NCBI GenBank assembly: GCA_015501605.1
Contig: JADNRZ010000012.1
Span: 1,178,001 to 1,242,000 of the forward strand
Reading direction: 5' to 3'
DNA: 64,000 nucleotides
Origin: Panaeolus papilionaceus
Lineage: Eukaryota; Basidiomycota; Agaricomycetes; Agaricales
Positions 32,952 to 46,427 of this stretch are shown here, one piece after another. How positions within the stretch are numbered: the stretch's first letter is position 1; every line of letters begins with the position of its first letter. Below the pieces are notes generated by a model. The model was given only the letters and a program-made list of their open reading frames with translations, did not search any database and was not told the origin of the DNA. Made by a program: the position numbers and the translations under genes.

Positions 32952-33359
32952 TGTAAGGGCACCTCAGACACACACAAGTCCTGGGGGAGATCCAAAGATA
33001 TATATCAGCTCTACATAAATACAGGAAGTAGGCTCACCTGGGGGAGATCCAAAGAGAAAGAGGTAAAGGATCAAACCCAGGTGGAACAGCTATTTAAGTG
33101 ATGAGCTGGCATTGGCATCAGCCTTGATGCCAAACAATGCCTTTGGGAATAAACAAAGGGAAACACAAAGGAATGACTATGTAACAGTGGAAACGAGTGA
33201 ATAACAAATGAGTGACAACTAAAGGAGAGTGTAATATAATATATATGAGTCCATGATATGTCCAGATAATGAAATAGAGCAAAGGGAAATAGGGGAAAGG
33301 AGAGACAAGAGAGACAAGAATAAGGAAAGGAATAGGAGGTAGCAGGAGATCCCCTGACA
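32952..33359 (-). repeat. Gypsy-2 LTR (5' LTR in transcript sense)
   Basis: 408 bp, TG..CA. It carries the TATA-like box TTAAATA (33097-33091) and the predicted RNA start at 33064. GCAGA follows at 33360-33364. Confidence 0.95.
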
Positions 33360-33364
33360 GCAGA

Positions 33365-36300
33365 CACGTTCGGGTAGCCCGCCATGTTGGATTGTCTTTA
33401 TGTTTTACAGATATGATCTTGCGATAAAGAAAAGTATGTTGCCTTACCCTTCCTTCTCGTAAAATTTAGACTAAATTTCTCCTCATAGCTTCTTTCTCTT
33501 CATCGTTTCGTGATCCTTGTTTTGTGCTGCACGAATCATACCCCAGTGATAGCAAGAGGATCATTGTCTAGACACGCTCAAGTTTATATGGAACTCTCAA
33601 CGCGTCAACGCTCCCTGCTCCGCCTGAATCAAGACGTTTATTGTCGTTTCCCGCCATGCCTTCTTCCTTGTATCTTCTCACTCGCTGGCCCTGTCTACGC
33701 ACACGTCAAGGACATCACTACCCTTTTCTTCCCAGATCCACCCAGTGCTAACGAAGGCGGCATGTTGACCTTTTTGGGTTCATATCCTACCTTGCCCCAT
33801 CGCTCTGGTTGCACCACATCATCACCACACATCACCGTCACCTCATCTCTAGAACATCTCCGCCAGCTCGCCTTACCGCAACCACCGTCACCATTCCCTG
33901 ATGACTCTCCCCAAACGTCCAATTACGAGGGACGATAAAATGATATGGCATAGTGGTCGCTGATGCGTGTAGGGAGATCTTCGGGGATGTTGAAGAGCAG
34001 GATGCGAGGCTGTGAGGTTAGTGAGGAATGTGATGATTGAGATATCGGGAAACGGGCGAATTTAGCGATGTCATGCGTGTCGATGTGGCAATGGAGCGGA
34101 ATGGGAATGGGCGAGATACGGGTGGGTTGCTGGATAGAGGGGGAGGTGAAGTGGGAATAGACATGGATGTGCGAGTTGGACCAACTTTTGAACAAACCAA
34201 CGCTTCCCCTCCTCATATCTTTGGCTGGGTCATGACCGTTGACCCCCCAAAGTCGAATTGATGCTCAGACGCCCACGCATCAAAACTCGTTTTTCACGAT
34301 GGCTTGGGTCGAGATTCATTTTCTCGTCCCTTGCCCCACTTCTTTGCCGTTCATCCTTCCAATTCGTTGGCCCATCTGCAGACACGACTACGACCGCTTT
34401 CCATCTCCATCTAAATTCAATGTTTCCCGAACAACTATTGCCTTTCTCTCATTATCATACAGGGATGATCAAGGGATCACTACGTATTGTGCTCGTCAAC
34501 GTCACATTGAATGAAGGAGAGAGGTGTCGCTGGAGTTGAGGGGCGGGATGCGAGGCTGTGTGGTTGGTTAGAAATGCGACGACTGGGGCGTTGGAAGGTG
34601 TGGGAGACGGGCAAGAGGCGACTCTAGCAGCATGGTGTACTAGATGGGAAGTTGGAGTGGAATGAGAATGAGCATGGTGCGGTGGCTTGTTGGAAAGAGA
34701 GGGGGCAAAGTTGGAAGCGACGCTGGATGACTGGAATAGGGTTACATTGACGAACTTGGGGATGTACCACCGCTATGCACCGTCAGCTTCTTCCGCCAGC
34801 AACGGAGACTTTTACAAGCGAGTTCAGAGTCTCAGGCCCAGTCAAAATCGGCTCCGCACTAATCTGCGGTTATCCGCTGAATATATGCAACCTGCTGCAC
34901 TACTCTGCATTTGTCTGGGATTTTTCTGGACCTCAGAAAATTCCAGACCAGAGCAGATTTTGTGCAGATATTTCATCGCTTCTGCACTTATCCGAGGAGT
35001 ATAGCGTCTTATTCCCATCAGAATAATGCAGATTTTGATTGAATTCTGCACAATTCCGCGCTTATCTGACGCTCGTAAAAATACACAAATTCTGATTATA
35101 TTCATCCTTAGAAAAACACCCAGAAGAGTATACTACAGAGTATCTACATCAGCCTACCTGTGAAGCTTATTTAGCGACTTGAGACGGGTGTTCTGGAGTG
35201 GCAGGGATGTAGGTCAGTTACATGTAAATGATGAGACATGTGATGATCACGCATACCATAAGCAAAAAGAATTGACTAAGTTCATGCCTGCGTCAATACG
35301 TAAGTATATGCGCGTTTAAACACAAGAAATGGAATAAGATAGGCTCACCTGTGATGATGATGCAACAGATTGAGATCAGGGGGGTTCCAGGTACTCAATC
35401 ACTGTATGGGTGGTTGTATGGTGAAACGGGCATTTACTGTTGGAGTACATGTCAAATTATCTCACCTGTACTGGCCTGAACACAGTAGCGAGACTCGCGT
35501 GAATCAGTCCCCAGATAATTATCTGACTAAAGGAACAGGTGCGTTAGAGAGCAGGAGGAGAAGGGAGGAGAAGGAAAGTGAAGGGAGATGGTGGAAGGTG
35601 AAAGAGTTGGTTGAAGTGTCAAGATTGCGTCGAAATCCAACACATGCCCATTTCAAGCTGAGTTTGAAACAAGGCAGTGGGCTCCCCATGAGATAAAGAG
35701 GGCATTTATGTGGTCAAGGTAAGGCCAAATGTCCTTAGGGCGAGTCAGATTGTCTATGATATTTTCAACTCGAGACGCTCACAAATAAACCTTATTTTCA
35801 TTGCCAACTTTCGAACGTCGTTAAAACGCAGATTTTTGCGGATTTTGCAGATTTCTCAGACATATGCAGGCCTGTGCAGAGAGTCCCAGATCATGCAGAA
35901 ATTTGCGGAGCCGGTTTTGACTAGGTTTTGACTGGGTCTCAGGTTTTGATCAGAAGCCTGTCGTCATCTGCGGCACGGTTGGGACGACACCACCCCCCGC
36001 CAAGAGCCGTATTTTCTGCTCTTCGACTCCCTCCCCTTCTGGTACTTCTGTCAGGCCAACGCATCACCCCCACCTTCATCACTTTCAGACACTTGTTTCG
36101 GCATCACACTCTCATTGATCAGGCTTCTCTTTTCCCGGCGTTATTCGTAAGTCGTCCAACTTGACTCTTCCTCCACACTTGCACACGGTCTCTAAAATGA
36201 TTTTAATCATAGGCTGCGTATTCCATCTTGCTCTACAACAGAGCTTAAGAGTATAGGTAAGATGGCCGTCTTTCGCGTCAGATCTATGATTTTAAACTTC

Positions 36301-37240
36301 TTGACTCTAATTTTCAGGCATCCCAAGACGTTGGATGATCGCCTTCAAGAATGCTGTTCTGACCTCACCAGAAGCCCAGAAAAGGTACGTTTTCATCGCG
36401 CGTAATCATCTCAAATTTCATTTTTCACTGATTTTTTCAAAAGTTGATTTCTCAGGTCGATCAATCAGATGTACCACGTCTTCGAATAGATCCCTTACGG
36501 GATAGATAATTCGTGTAGCAGCACGGGATCACCTTTGCGATTTCGACCTCAGGCATGGGACATGGTGGTTGCCAGACTGCGACTCGGGTCACTTGGATTT
36601 AGTTCGCCACCGCGTCATCTCGGAGTCGCATATCGATACACGTTTGCAATGTGCAAGGTCTACAAATTGCAAAAATCTGAATCTTTTACAGAACACGATG
36701 CTGGGACAAGAATGTACGCCCGTTACCATCACTTCTCCGTGGAATCTAAATTAAGTTTATCACAGATTACAGCCTCCTTGTCGTTTCGTGAACCTCGTTT
36801 GGTGCAGGACAGGCTGTGCTCTAGTGGGAATCGGGATCAAGATATTGTTCCACCTTATCAACTGCCTCCCGCCACTCCTTGTACCTTGCCAATCGCTGTC
36901 ACTACCTACAGACGCCTCCCTCCACTCCTCCGTCGAGATCCATCCAGTGCTCATAAAGGCGACATGTTATCGTTCTTCGTCCATACCCTTCCTCGCCCAG
37001 CACATCACCAGCACACATCCCCATCACCTCGTTTTTAAACATCGCTGCCAGCCCGCCTCACCACATGCACTGTCGCCATTCCCTGCTGGTGGTCCACAAT
37101 TGGTCAAATTACAAGGGACGATGAAAGCATACACCGTCGTATAGTCGTCGCAAACACGTTTGAAGAGCGGGATGCGAGGCTAGCCAGGAATGTGATGACT
37201 GAGATGTTGGGGAACGGCGACCATGTGTATAGATGTGAAT
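33365..37240 (+). repeat. Repeat block C, right part (3' of NACHT gene C)
   Basis: Collinear with block A (about 33400-34828 with 13210-14740, and 35944-37190 with 14740-16130). The hAT-like element is inserted between the two parts. The intron-like segment at 36257-36317 has the same 61-nt length and position as 15060-15120. The block ends directly at the stop codon region of gene C. Confidence 0.7.
34837..35935. mobile_element. hAT-like non-autonomous element with 8-bp target duplication
   Basis: Ends CCCAGTCAAAATCGGCTCCGCA and, inverted, CCAGTCAAAACC..CCGGCTCCGCA. GTCTCAGG is repeated exactly outside each end (34829-34836, 35936-35943), the 8-bp duplication typical of hAT. The empty site is preserved at about 14725-14745 in block A. 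Near both ends TGCAGA/TCTGCA words recur, like subterminal transposase sites. 1099 bp with no convincing ORF. Confidence 0.8.
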
Positions 37241-40200
37241 TTAATCATATATAATTCGATCTATCCTTCTCCTTATTGACCAGTCCTCGTAGGCCATAAT
37301 CAGGCCTGTCTCAGGGTCCGTTAGTTTGACTTTTTGTACTAGATAACCTGCACTCGCATAACGTTCCTGGTCATCTAAGCCCTGCTCTGTATCCCCCATG
37401 CCATCTTTATTGTTCCCACTTCTGTCATTCCTGTTGCCAGCTGCGTTGATGATGTTGTACAGCTACAGACGGATATTGATGTGTTAGCGCTTGCAATGAC
37501 GCACAACCTGTCGGAGTTGATGCAGAGCTTGAAAGAAGTACGTACACATATATAGTCATGGGCAAAGCCTAGATCCCTTGCACAAGTATCTTCGTAAGGG
37601 TCAGCAGAGCCGACTTCGAGGATAGATTGGTGACGAAGAATGTTGAACCAGCGAGGCAACGCACAACGAGGTGTGAACGCATTCAACTTTTGTCTTTTAG
37701 GATAGTCGATGGGGAAAGCTGAGTCCTCTACTGCTGAGATGACTTGCAGTGGAAAGAGGCATTTCGAGACATCCCCTAAAGCTGCAACTATATCGGCGGA
37801 AAGGGGACAGACAAACCACATGAAAAATACGGGGTCAACCAATAATTGACATGCGGTGAATGCGCGCCAATGCTCGCCCAATCGTCTCTTCAAGTCGTCA
37901 AAAACGGCCAGAATTTCCAGCGGTTTGGTGGCGTCTTCAGATGGGTCAAGCCTGTGCAAATCTATTAGTTCAAGTTAACTTGATTCAAGGTCGTTGGTAG
38001 CATGAAACCGGTTGAGATACATACAAAGAGACGAGTTGTTTGAGGTAGAATACAACTGCAGCTGAGATCTCCAATGGTATATCCCGCCCCTGCTCTTTAA
38101 ATCGAAGAACTTCTTTCTCTGCTGTTGGCATCCGACATAGTGTGATAGCAAATCTAAGCCATGACGTTGCCCCATGACGCTTAAATGTAGTTGGTTGTTC
38201 GTCGAGAAAGAAGCTCCTCACATCAGCTCCGGTGCTGCGTTGAATACTGGAAAAAATGTGCCATGCCATCACCTCATGAGCATCAGCATTTTCTGGGAGG
38301 TTGCTACGGTGGCCATTGGTCCCAAAAAGTTTAAAGTGTCCTTGTTGCTCAAAAAGGACAAAAAACTCTCGTGGAAGGTTTGCATGTTCAAGGTCCTGAT
38401 GACATTGAACTCGCCTTCTTGCCACTGCAGGAGCAAAATGCTTCCACAGTTTCCGGTTAATAATATCAAGCTGGCTTCCTAGGCCGAGATGTTTTGGAGA
38501 GAGTCGTTGAAGAATTTCATACAGCATCGTGCTGCTCAAGGTATCCCATCTGGAAAGTTGGAGAGATACTTGATCTGTGCTAACAGCGAAGAGGGACGCC
38601 CGAGTCTGGAGGAGGATTAAGAAGCAATATATTATATAGTCTTCGCCTGCCTCGTCTGCATTGGGGTCTGATGGTAATAATTAGACATTTGCTGTCGAAG
38701 AGAAGAAATAAACCGACCGCTGATTTTTTCCAAGGCTAATTGAAAAATCTCTTTGTCAAAGTTTTCTGTGTCCACATAAAACTCTTCCGATCGTTGGCGA
38801 TCCACAAGGAACTCAACAAATGATGCATGAGGAAAGACAGTGGCAGCGAAGGCATCGAGAGATCTTGTTCTGTCAGGTAGACAATAGCTGCTGTTACTTG
38901 CTAGGAATTTTATTCCATCGATATCGCAATTGATGATCGACTGCAAATCGACCAGAAGTGTATGCACAGAATCTGGAAACGAGAGAAACATTTCCAAATG
39001 GGTTTCCCAATCGTCCCCCTCGCAGTACCCCCGGAATAATCCTGCTACAAGACGGAACGCAAGGAGTCGGTGGGTGTGCATAGGGTGTTGTGTTTGTCGG
39101 AGAATGTGTAGATAGAGCGCGTCCAGCTCAGCATAAGGGCGGTCACATCCCGGAATGGAGTTTTGTAAGATGGCGTTAAGCCTACGTTCGGGATGATAGC
39201 GTCGATCCTTGACGTACTTCATGACCGTAGCAGCATAGACAAATTGTCCCCAAGCACGTTCGACAAGGTTCTTCACAATGTCAGGTGATGGCCAGTCAAT
39301 CGGAATTTGGGATTTGAAAGGATGTGTTTGTCGAATCTTATCGCCTTCGTCCTTGACGAACACTTCAATGTCGTGGTAGCTATCACATACATCCAGTAAC
39401 GACACGCTCTCCGCCAAGTCTGAGTTCCCGGACTGGATTGCAGAGAACCAAGACCGAATAACGAGCTCTGGCCGGCTTGCTAGGAACACAGAAAAAGGGA
39501 CAACATCGTCATGTTCAACGATGGTGACGATGGCTTCAAGGACTTGCTCCTGCCCACTCTCCTCTTTACATTCGTCCAAGCCATCAACAATGATGATCCT
39601 CGGAAACACCAAGGGGGTATCGTCGTTTGTCCGCTCGTGCCTGAGCTGCCTCAAAGGCTCGAGGATGAGTGCCAACACTTGCTCCCTGAGAGTAAGGTCG
39701 AATACAGATGGGGTATTGAGAACAACGCGCTCGATGTAGCTCCGAAGAGCAGGTATGCTCTGGCTGAGTTGGTAGGCGATAGTGGTGACGAAACGTCCTT
39801 CGTGATCTCGATGGCTGTCCACGGACGCCGATCTGGAAAAGAAAAACGACGCTGCCAGGTTAGACCCTGCTCGAAATTCCTCTGACATTGTCTGCGCAAC
39901 GGCAGATTTACCAACTCCTGCGGTGCCGTACAACCACATGATGCGAGGCTTGCCTTTGTTGGTCCAATCCCGCGTCATGTTCAGAAGCCCAACCCTGGTG
40001 TTGGGGTGACATTTGGGTGGATCATATCGATCCTTGGAATTGTATGCCGCTGCCGGCGAAGAGTGCTGGTACAGAATTTTTATTCCTATCCGAAATGCTT
40101 GTGAGTTGATTTAATTGCTGGGGCTGCTTCAAATAACCTTACCTTCTGTGGTTTGTGAGGAATAGGAATATGTATGGTTTTGGAAAGTTGGATTTCCATT

Positions 40201-40742
40201 TATGAGTAATTTGGCGCCCGAACCATGTAGTACAGACGACACGCCAGGACCTGGACTTGTAGCTGACCCAGATTTTAACGACGTCGGTTCAGCCCAATTA
40301 GAGAGTTGCATTGCTCACTATTTCCATGATGTCGAGCATTTTGCGTACCACTGTCACTGGTTTCGACGATATCTGAGACCTGCGAAGACACGAGATCTAC
40401 TTCTAGGACACTGTCAACCACCGGTCATAACCTGAAATCAACGATGGATTTACCATGCCCGGATGGTTCCATGGCCAGAAGAGAGAGGTTGACATCAGTG
40501 GGCGAAGGAAAACTGGCGTCTTCATTATTGATGCATCAGTATGAATTAGGATCCATTTTGTCTCCCGACTCACCCCCTGTTGTCGATTCACTTTGAGGCC
40601 CAGGGGACTGATTGCACAAGTCAGATGTAAATGCAGGAGAGGGAGGTAGCTGAGATTGTGAGGGGCGAAATGATTTTCTCCACCACTTGGAGATTGAATG
40701 TGCAGATAGCTTTGAACTAGGCTTTTGAGAGGAAAGGGACAT
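37241..40742 (-). CDS. NACHT-domain NLR-like protein, gene C
   Basis: C-terminal exons are firm: 40262-40143, 40097-38718, 38667-38025, 37951-37546 and 37462-37241. Three further small exons upstream can be joined in frame from ATG at 40742 (MSLSSQKPSS..; the middle one is 66 nt), giving about 1011 aa. ATG at 40311 without them is the alternative start. Features: KLLINGNPTF near the N-terminus, DPPKCHPNTR, Walker A GTAGVGKSA, FFFSRSAS, Walker B IIIVDGLDEC, and VFLASRPE. The same three-exon C-terminal region follows (LDPSEDATK at the start of the second; final motif YEDWSIRRRI). The donor of the first C-terminal intron is GTCGGT. Role as for the other copies: presumed sensor NTPase of the fungal NLR type. 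Confidence 0.83.
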
Positions 40743-40977
40743 CAGTGGAACGAACAATGACTTTCACTGCATCAGCGTCAGCTTTGGATGAGTGCGCACT
40801 GCCACCCGGTCATCATATTCACACCACCTGACTTCGCCTCATAGATTGTGGGGGACCGACGATACAAGGACTTGGGCAAACACATAGCGCAATGAAGGCA
40901 AGTAATAAAGGATTTATTAGCGGTTTACAGGCTCAGTGAACGGCTTTGGGTCGTTTAATTGCTGAACGAAGCCGTGC
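40743..40977. other. Short upstream region of gene C
   Basis: Non-coding, no recognisable element. It ends where block D starts abruptly at an intron-like acceptor. Confidence 0.3.
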
Positions 40978-42846
40978 GAAGTTGATTTCTCAGATCGACC
41001 AATCCGGACGTACATACATACCACGTCTGCGAATGGACCCCTTATGGCACAACCAATTCGTGTAGCAGCATGGGTCCACCTTCGCGATTTCGACCTCAGA
41101 TATAGGGCATGGTGGTTGCTAACTGCGACTTGGCTTTAGTCCATCACCGTGTCAACTTGGAGTTGCATTTGCAGACACGTTTGCTATGTGCCAAAACTAC
41201 ACATTGTGAAAATCTGAATCTTTCACAGGACACGATTTTGGGACAAAAAATGTACGCCCATTATCTTGACTTGTCTGTGGAATCTAAATTGAGTTTAGAC
41301 TCCTTGTCGTTTCGTGCCTAGTGATGCCAACGAGCCTTTGTCCAGGCTCACTCAAATTTGTGTGGAACCGTCCTGGATCCAAGCAACGTTTGCATCTTTT
41401 TATTGTCCTTTCCCCCCCACCCCTTCTTCCTTGTATCTTCCTACTTGCTAGCCGCGTCTGCGGACACATCAGGGACATCCTCCTAGACCCATACTGTGCT
41501 AACGAAGGCAACATGTTGACGATACCTTGCCTTTCCACCCCCCACCAACACACATATTCGTTGCCCTGCCTTTCGATCATCACCATCAGCTCGCCTTATC
41601 ATATGCACCGTCACCATTCCCCGCTAACTCTCCAAAATGGTCACATTGCAACGGACAACGAAAAGGACACAGCGTCATATAGTGGTTGCTGACGTGTGTA
41701 GGGAGGTTTTTGAGGATGTTGAAGAACGGGATTCGAGGCTGCGAGGCTGTGAGGCGAGCGAAGAATGTGATGACCAAGTCACCAAGATTTGGGGAGATGG
41801 GTGAATTCGGCCGCATCTGTGGACGTCAAGTTGGAGGAATGAGGATGGAGGGGAAGGGGGCGGCTTGCTGAAAAGAGACAGGGGTGAAGGTAGAAGGGAC
41901 GTGGATACTAGTTTGACGAACCTTTGAAGGGTCTTGGCCAAGTGGTTGGTTTCAGTAAGACGACCCAAATACGGAAAGCACACAACGGCGACGTGAAAGG
42001 ATTAGAACGTGAGGGCGCGTGGAATGACAGGGATGGGGACACTTTGGTTGGACTTGATGGGTATCTAACAGGACGAGCCCAGAGATGGACCGCAGCAATG
42101 CTCTGTCAATGTTTTGCCCTCCAACGCAGATACCCTCACCTTGCCCTCGTCCTCCTCTTGTGTTTAACATACCCACACCAGTATCTATCCTTGTCCTTTT
42201 GGTCGCACAACGCTCGCCAGCCCATTTTCGCCATTGTTGTCTCAATTTTATTGATAGTAGTGGAGGCGTGCGTTTGAAGTTCGACGACGAGCCATCAACG
42301 AGATGAAGAGGCAAGAGCAACAGGAAAATGACACATTGGACGCCGCCGCCTGCGATATAACATCAGCTCCATAATTAATTCGAGTCCCCGACCACTACGT
42401 TGTGTATACAGGGTATGTTCCTGCGGGCTGATGCTACACGTCAGTATACGAGCATTCTCACCAACCATATCGATTATATGAACTTACATCTTTCCAGTCG
42501 TTGCTGATCATGGTCAGAAGGGTGATCTAGTGGCAGCAGCTTCAATCAGGCTCCCGGCTGCATTTGCTTTTGGGTGTTCGACCTTTATTCACTTGCCGTC
42601 CACCATGATCCATCTTTCCCAGCCTATTTCCAGCCCTTGCTTGCTCCTTCCAAAAGTTCCATCCCAACCAACGATCGCCTTTCCCATCCTAACAGAGTCC
42701 GAATGATGATTATAATCTTATAAAATAAAATCTATCCTGCTCTATGGGACAAAGGGCTGGGGGATGTAGGTGCTTACGGGTCACTCTAGGTCTTGGTCAC
42801 TCAATATCGTATTGTATTCGTATGATGACAGTGTCGAGTTGTACTA
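40978..42846 (+). repeat. Repeat block D (3' of NACHT gene D)
   Basis: Starts at AAGTTGATTTCTCAG, the end of the second intron-like segment of the other blocks, so its left part is missing. From there it follows 15316-16230 of block A and then 19640-20860 of block B. It leads into the 3' UTR of gene D. No conserved open frame. Confidence 0.65.
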
Positions 42847-45800
42847 TTATAAATTAAACTGGGCACCGTCCATGTTACTACAATTGTTCGAATTCTTCAC
42901 CCTTGTCATCTCCATATGCTTCTCCTCCACCTTCTTGTAGTCCTTAATGAAGTTGCGTACCCTCTGAACCAATGCCCAATTATTGTAGTCCGTTTCTAGC
43001 ATGGTTTGCGACGCGAGGACAGATGCAGGGGTCGACATCATGAGCTTATGGTTATCGTGCCAGTCGCCATCCATATGAGTCGTATTTGAGTCGTTGTCGC
43101 CCATCCCACCCCCAGAGTGTTCCCTACTGCTATAAAGCTACAACAGAAGATTTAATCTATTAGCGGTTGCAGAAGGTAAATATACCTGACAGGTTGAAAG
43201 GAATACGTACACGTTTGTAATCATGCAGATAGCAAAGCTCACTCAGTATGTCATCATGGGACACACCGAGGTAATGACTACTCCAGGGGCATTTGAGCCA
43301 GCGAGGAAGCCCACAGCCAGACGTCAACGAGTGAAACATATCTCTCTTCGATTGGGGATAGGGGAAGTCAAAGGGAAAGGCAGCGTCTTCTATTGATGAG
43401 ATAACATGCGGAGGGAAGAAACGGTTGGAGATGACATCCAAAGCTGCGATTATATCGTCGGAAATGGGGCAAAAGCACCACACAAGACGGCTAGGGCCGG
43501 ATAGCAAATAAGCTGCGGTGAGTGCGCGCCAATGCTCGCCCAATTTCCGCTTCAGGCCGTCAAATGCGACCATCGTTTCCTGAGGTTTGTGGATGTCTTC
43601 AGATGGGTCTAGCCTAAGTAATCCTTTAGCTATTGATTGATCTTGATAAAAAAAACCTGATGAGGTACGTACAAAGAGACAAGATGTTTGAGATAGAATA
43701 TAACCGCATCTTCAAGCTCTGGACATATATCCCATTCCCGCTTGTCAATTTGGAGAGCTTCCAGGTCCTGCTTTGGCAGGTCAATTTCTAGCGCCAGCAC
43801 AAAGTCGTAGAATCCCGAATAACCAGCGCCAAATGGCGTAGCATTGGTAGCCCGGAAACTACCAAGAAATAAGTTCCGCACATCAGTACCTGTTCTGCGG
43901 TGAATGGGGGAAAAAATATGCCATTCCAGTAAATCATGAACACTGCAGGAGTCGCAGCTACCAAAAAATGCAAGACCGAAATCCCGGGGTCTTTCAGAAA
44001 TGGTAAACAGCTGTAGTGGGAGTCCTGCACTTTCAAGCTTCTGACGACATAAAATTTTCCTTCTTTCTACCGTCGGAGCAAAGTGCTTCCACAGCTCCAG
44101 ATCAATAATGTCAAACAGGCGGAAGTTGTTTACACCGTGATATTTCACAGCGAGTCGTAGGAGAATGTCATACAGCATCGTTTCGTTTAAGTTGTCCCAT
44201 TTGGAAAGTTCGACAGCGATTTGATCCAGGAAAAACGGACGGTGGGATGTCTGAGTCTGGAGAATGGTGAGGAAGCAGTATATCAGATAGCCTTTTGATT
44301 CGTCTGCCTCTTCTGGGTCCAGTGCTGATAAAGATGATGAGATGTTTGGCCACTGAAAGAGTAGAAATCAACCGACCGCAATCTCTGATGCTCTTCAACG
44401 CTACCTGAAAAAGGTGTTCATCAAACTTGTCTCTGTCCACATAAAACTCTTCTGAACGTTGGCGGTCAAAAAGGAACTCGACAAATGAAGCGTGAAAAAC
44501 AGTAGAGACGGGGATACTGAGGGAGGTCATCTTTTTATTGACCGAGTAGTACAGAAACTCCATTCCATCAATGTCACAATTCATGATCGATTGCAAATCA
44601 ACCAGAAGCATGGGAACGGGTTGTGGAAGGGAGAGAAGGTTTCGCAGACAGTCTTGCAAATCGAGTCCATCGAGTGTTCCCCAGAATGATGCTGTGACAA
44701 GACGAAAGGCGAGAATTCGATGGACGAGAGTGGGGTGCTGTGTTTGTCGGAGAATGTGCAAATACAGTGTATCTAACTCTGCATATGGCCGATCGAATCC
44801 CGCAATGGTGTTTTGTAGAATACTTTCAAGCCTCTGCCTAGGGTCGTTTCGTAAGTCCTTGACATATTTCATCACAGTTGACGCATAGATGAATTGACCA
44901 GAAGCGCGCTTAACGAGCACCTTGATGGGCTCTGCTGATGGCCAATCTGCCGGAATTTTGGATCGCAGGGGGTGAACTTCTCGGATTTCACCAACTTCGG
45001 TCTTCACAAAAACTTCGATGTCGTGATCGCTATCGCAGTGATCCAGAAGCGAAACGCTTCGTATGAGATTTGGGTTCGCCGATTGCTTGGATGCAATCCA
45101 TGTGCGAATGGCCAGCTCTGGGCGGCTGGCTAGGAATACGGAGAACGGAAAGATTTCAGGGTGGTCAACAATGGTTGCGATCGCCTCCAACACCTGTTTC
45201 TGTCCGGCTTCGTCCTTGCATTCGTCCAGGCCATCAACCACGATGACCTTGGGGGAAATGAATACAAGATCCATGTCGCCATGGTCGCGTATGACCTCCC
45301 TCAACGGCTCCATGATGAGAGCCATAACTTGCTCGCTAAGCGTGAGGTCGAAAATGGAGGGTCGGTTCTGAATGGCGCTTTCGACATAGCTGCGTAGACC
45401 GGGCATGACTTCTGTGAGCCGATGCGCGATGGTGGTAACAAACCGGCTTTCGTCACCACGATAGCTACTTCCTGGTGCGGTTCGGGAGAAGAAAAAGGAC
45501 GCAGCAAGGTTGCATAGTAGTGAGAGTTCCTCTGATGTGGTCTGGGCGATTGCAGACTTCCCTGCCCCTGCAGAACCGTACATCCATACAAGTTGGGAAG
45601 TATCTGGCAAATCGACCTCATTCTCCGTTGCATTATAACGGTTGGCCCAATTGCGGATCATATTTAGCATTCTTAACCGGGTGTTCTCGTGGCATTTGGG
45701 AGGGTCAAATCGCTCCCTAGAATTATATGCGGCTGCTGGTGCTGACTTCTGGTACAGAATGGTGCCAGCTAACCTGCATGTGAGTTCGTTGACCCCCTGC

Positions 45801-46147
45801 ATTTGAGGAAAGGTACGTACCGCTGCTAAAGTGGACGTGATCATGATAATGTGCGCCGGTGTCGTGTATGAAGGTTGGATTTCCTTGGAACATCAGTCTA
45901 TTGTTGGGACCAAAAATTCCGTGTGGGGCATATCCGGCTGATGGACCTCCAGATAGTGCTGTTGTAAAAATTGAAATGATCTGCAGCTGACAGTGGTTGA
46001 AAGGCTTACAGATGCGGTCGTATCGACTGTTGGTGGATAGAGCGCCTGCATATATGGATGAGTATATATGGATTTTCTGTACTCATGCGGATTCTGGCTC
46101 ACCAGATTTCCTCGAACCCCCACCGAGCGGAGATAATTCTGTGCCAT
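42847..46147 (-). CDS. NACHT-domain NLR-like protein, gene D
   Basis: Seven exons close in frame to 992 aa: 46147-46103, 46045-46010 (36-nt microexon), 45980-45821, 45768-44377, 44324-43673, 43613-43211 and 43137-42847. It starts MAQNYLRSVGVRGNL, nearly the same as B. It has RLMFQGNPTF, DPPKCHENTR, Walker A GSAGAGKSA, FFFSRTAPGS, Walker B VIVVDGLDEC and VFLASRPE. The C-terminal region ends with YNNWALVQRV and a Lys/Glu-rich tail longer than in B. B and D are the closest pair of the cluster. The first C-terminal intron has a GTCGGT donor. Presumed fungal NLR; partner unknown. Confidence 0.87.
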
Positions 46148-46427
46148 GAGTAGAAGGATCAGGGCGAATGGGGGGCATAAAGGAGTGAACGAGCAAGGAA
46201 TGGAAGGACTCCCTCTAGGCTTAAGAACATTTCCAGGATATCTCCACTGCAAACACATGTTTAAAGGCAGTGCTAGGTCACTGTCACGAATGACATGTGC
46301 TGTAGCCGGATCAGTATGGTATTTGCACGTGTAGCGGCACACAATAAAATATATACCGTGAATAAAAATGTCAAGATAATTTTTGGAGGTTCTCGAGTCA
46401 ATGGCAAATTAACAAGGATTTTATTCG
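46148..46427. promoter_or_regulatory. D-E intergenic region, promoter of D
   Basis: Only 280 bp separate the stop of E from the start of D. About 46195-46310 is shared with the region upstream of gene B. Unlike the other genes, E has no repeat block behind it. Confidence 0.45.

Larger units (their letters stand above)
27087..33359 (-). mobile_element. Ty3/Gypsy chromovirus, full length and apparently intact (Gypsy-2)
   Basis: A 6273-bp element with 408-bp LTRs that look identical, and target duplication GCAGA at 27082-27086 and 33360-33364. It is inserted in block C. One 1771-codon polyprotein fills the interior. The self-priming-type PBS and polypurine tract are in place. Every part needed for autonomous movement appears present, which makes it a good candidate for a currently mobile copy. 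Confidence 0.95.

Noticed and set aside
40129..40311. ATG at 40311 (MQLSNW) as the start of gene C
   Set aside because: Not fully excluded, but a three-exon path from 40742 keeps frame throughout and splices within this region, so it was kept only as the alternative.
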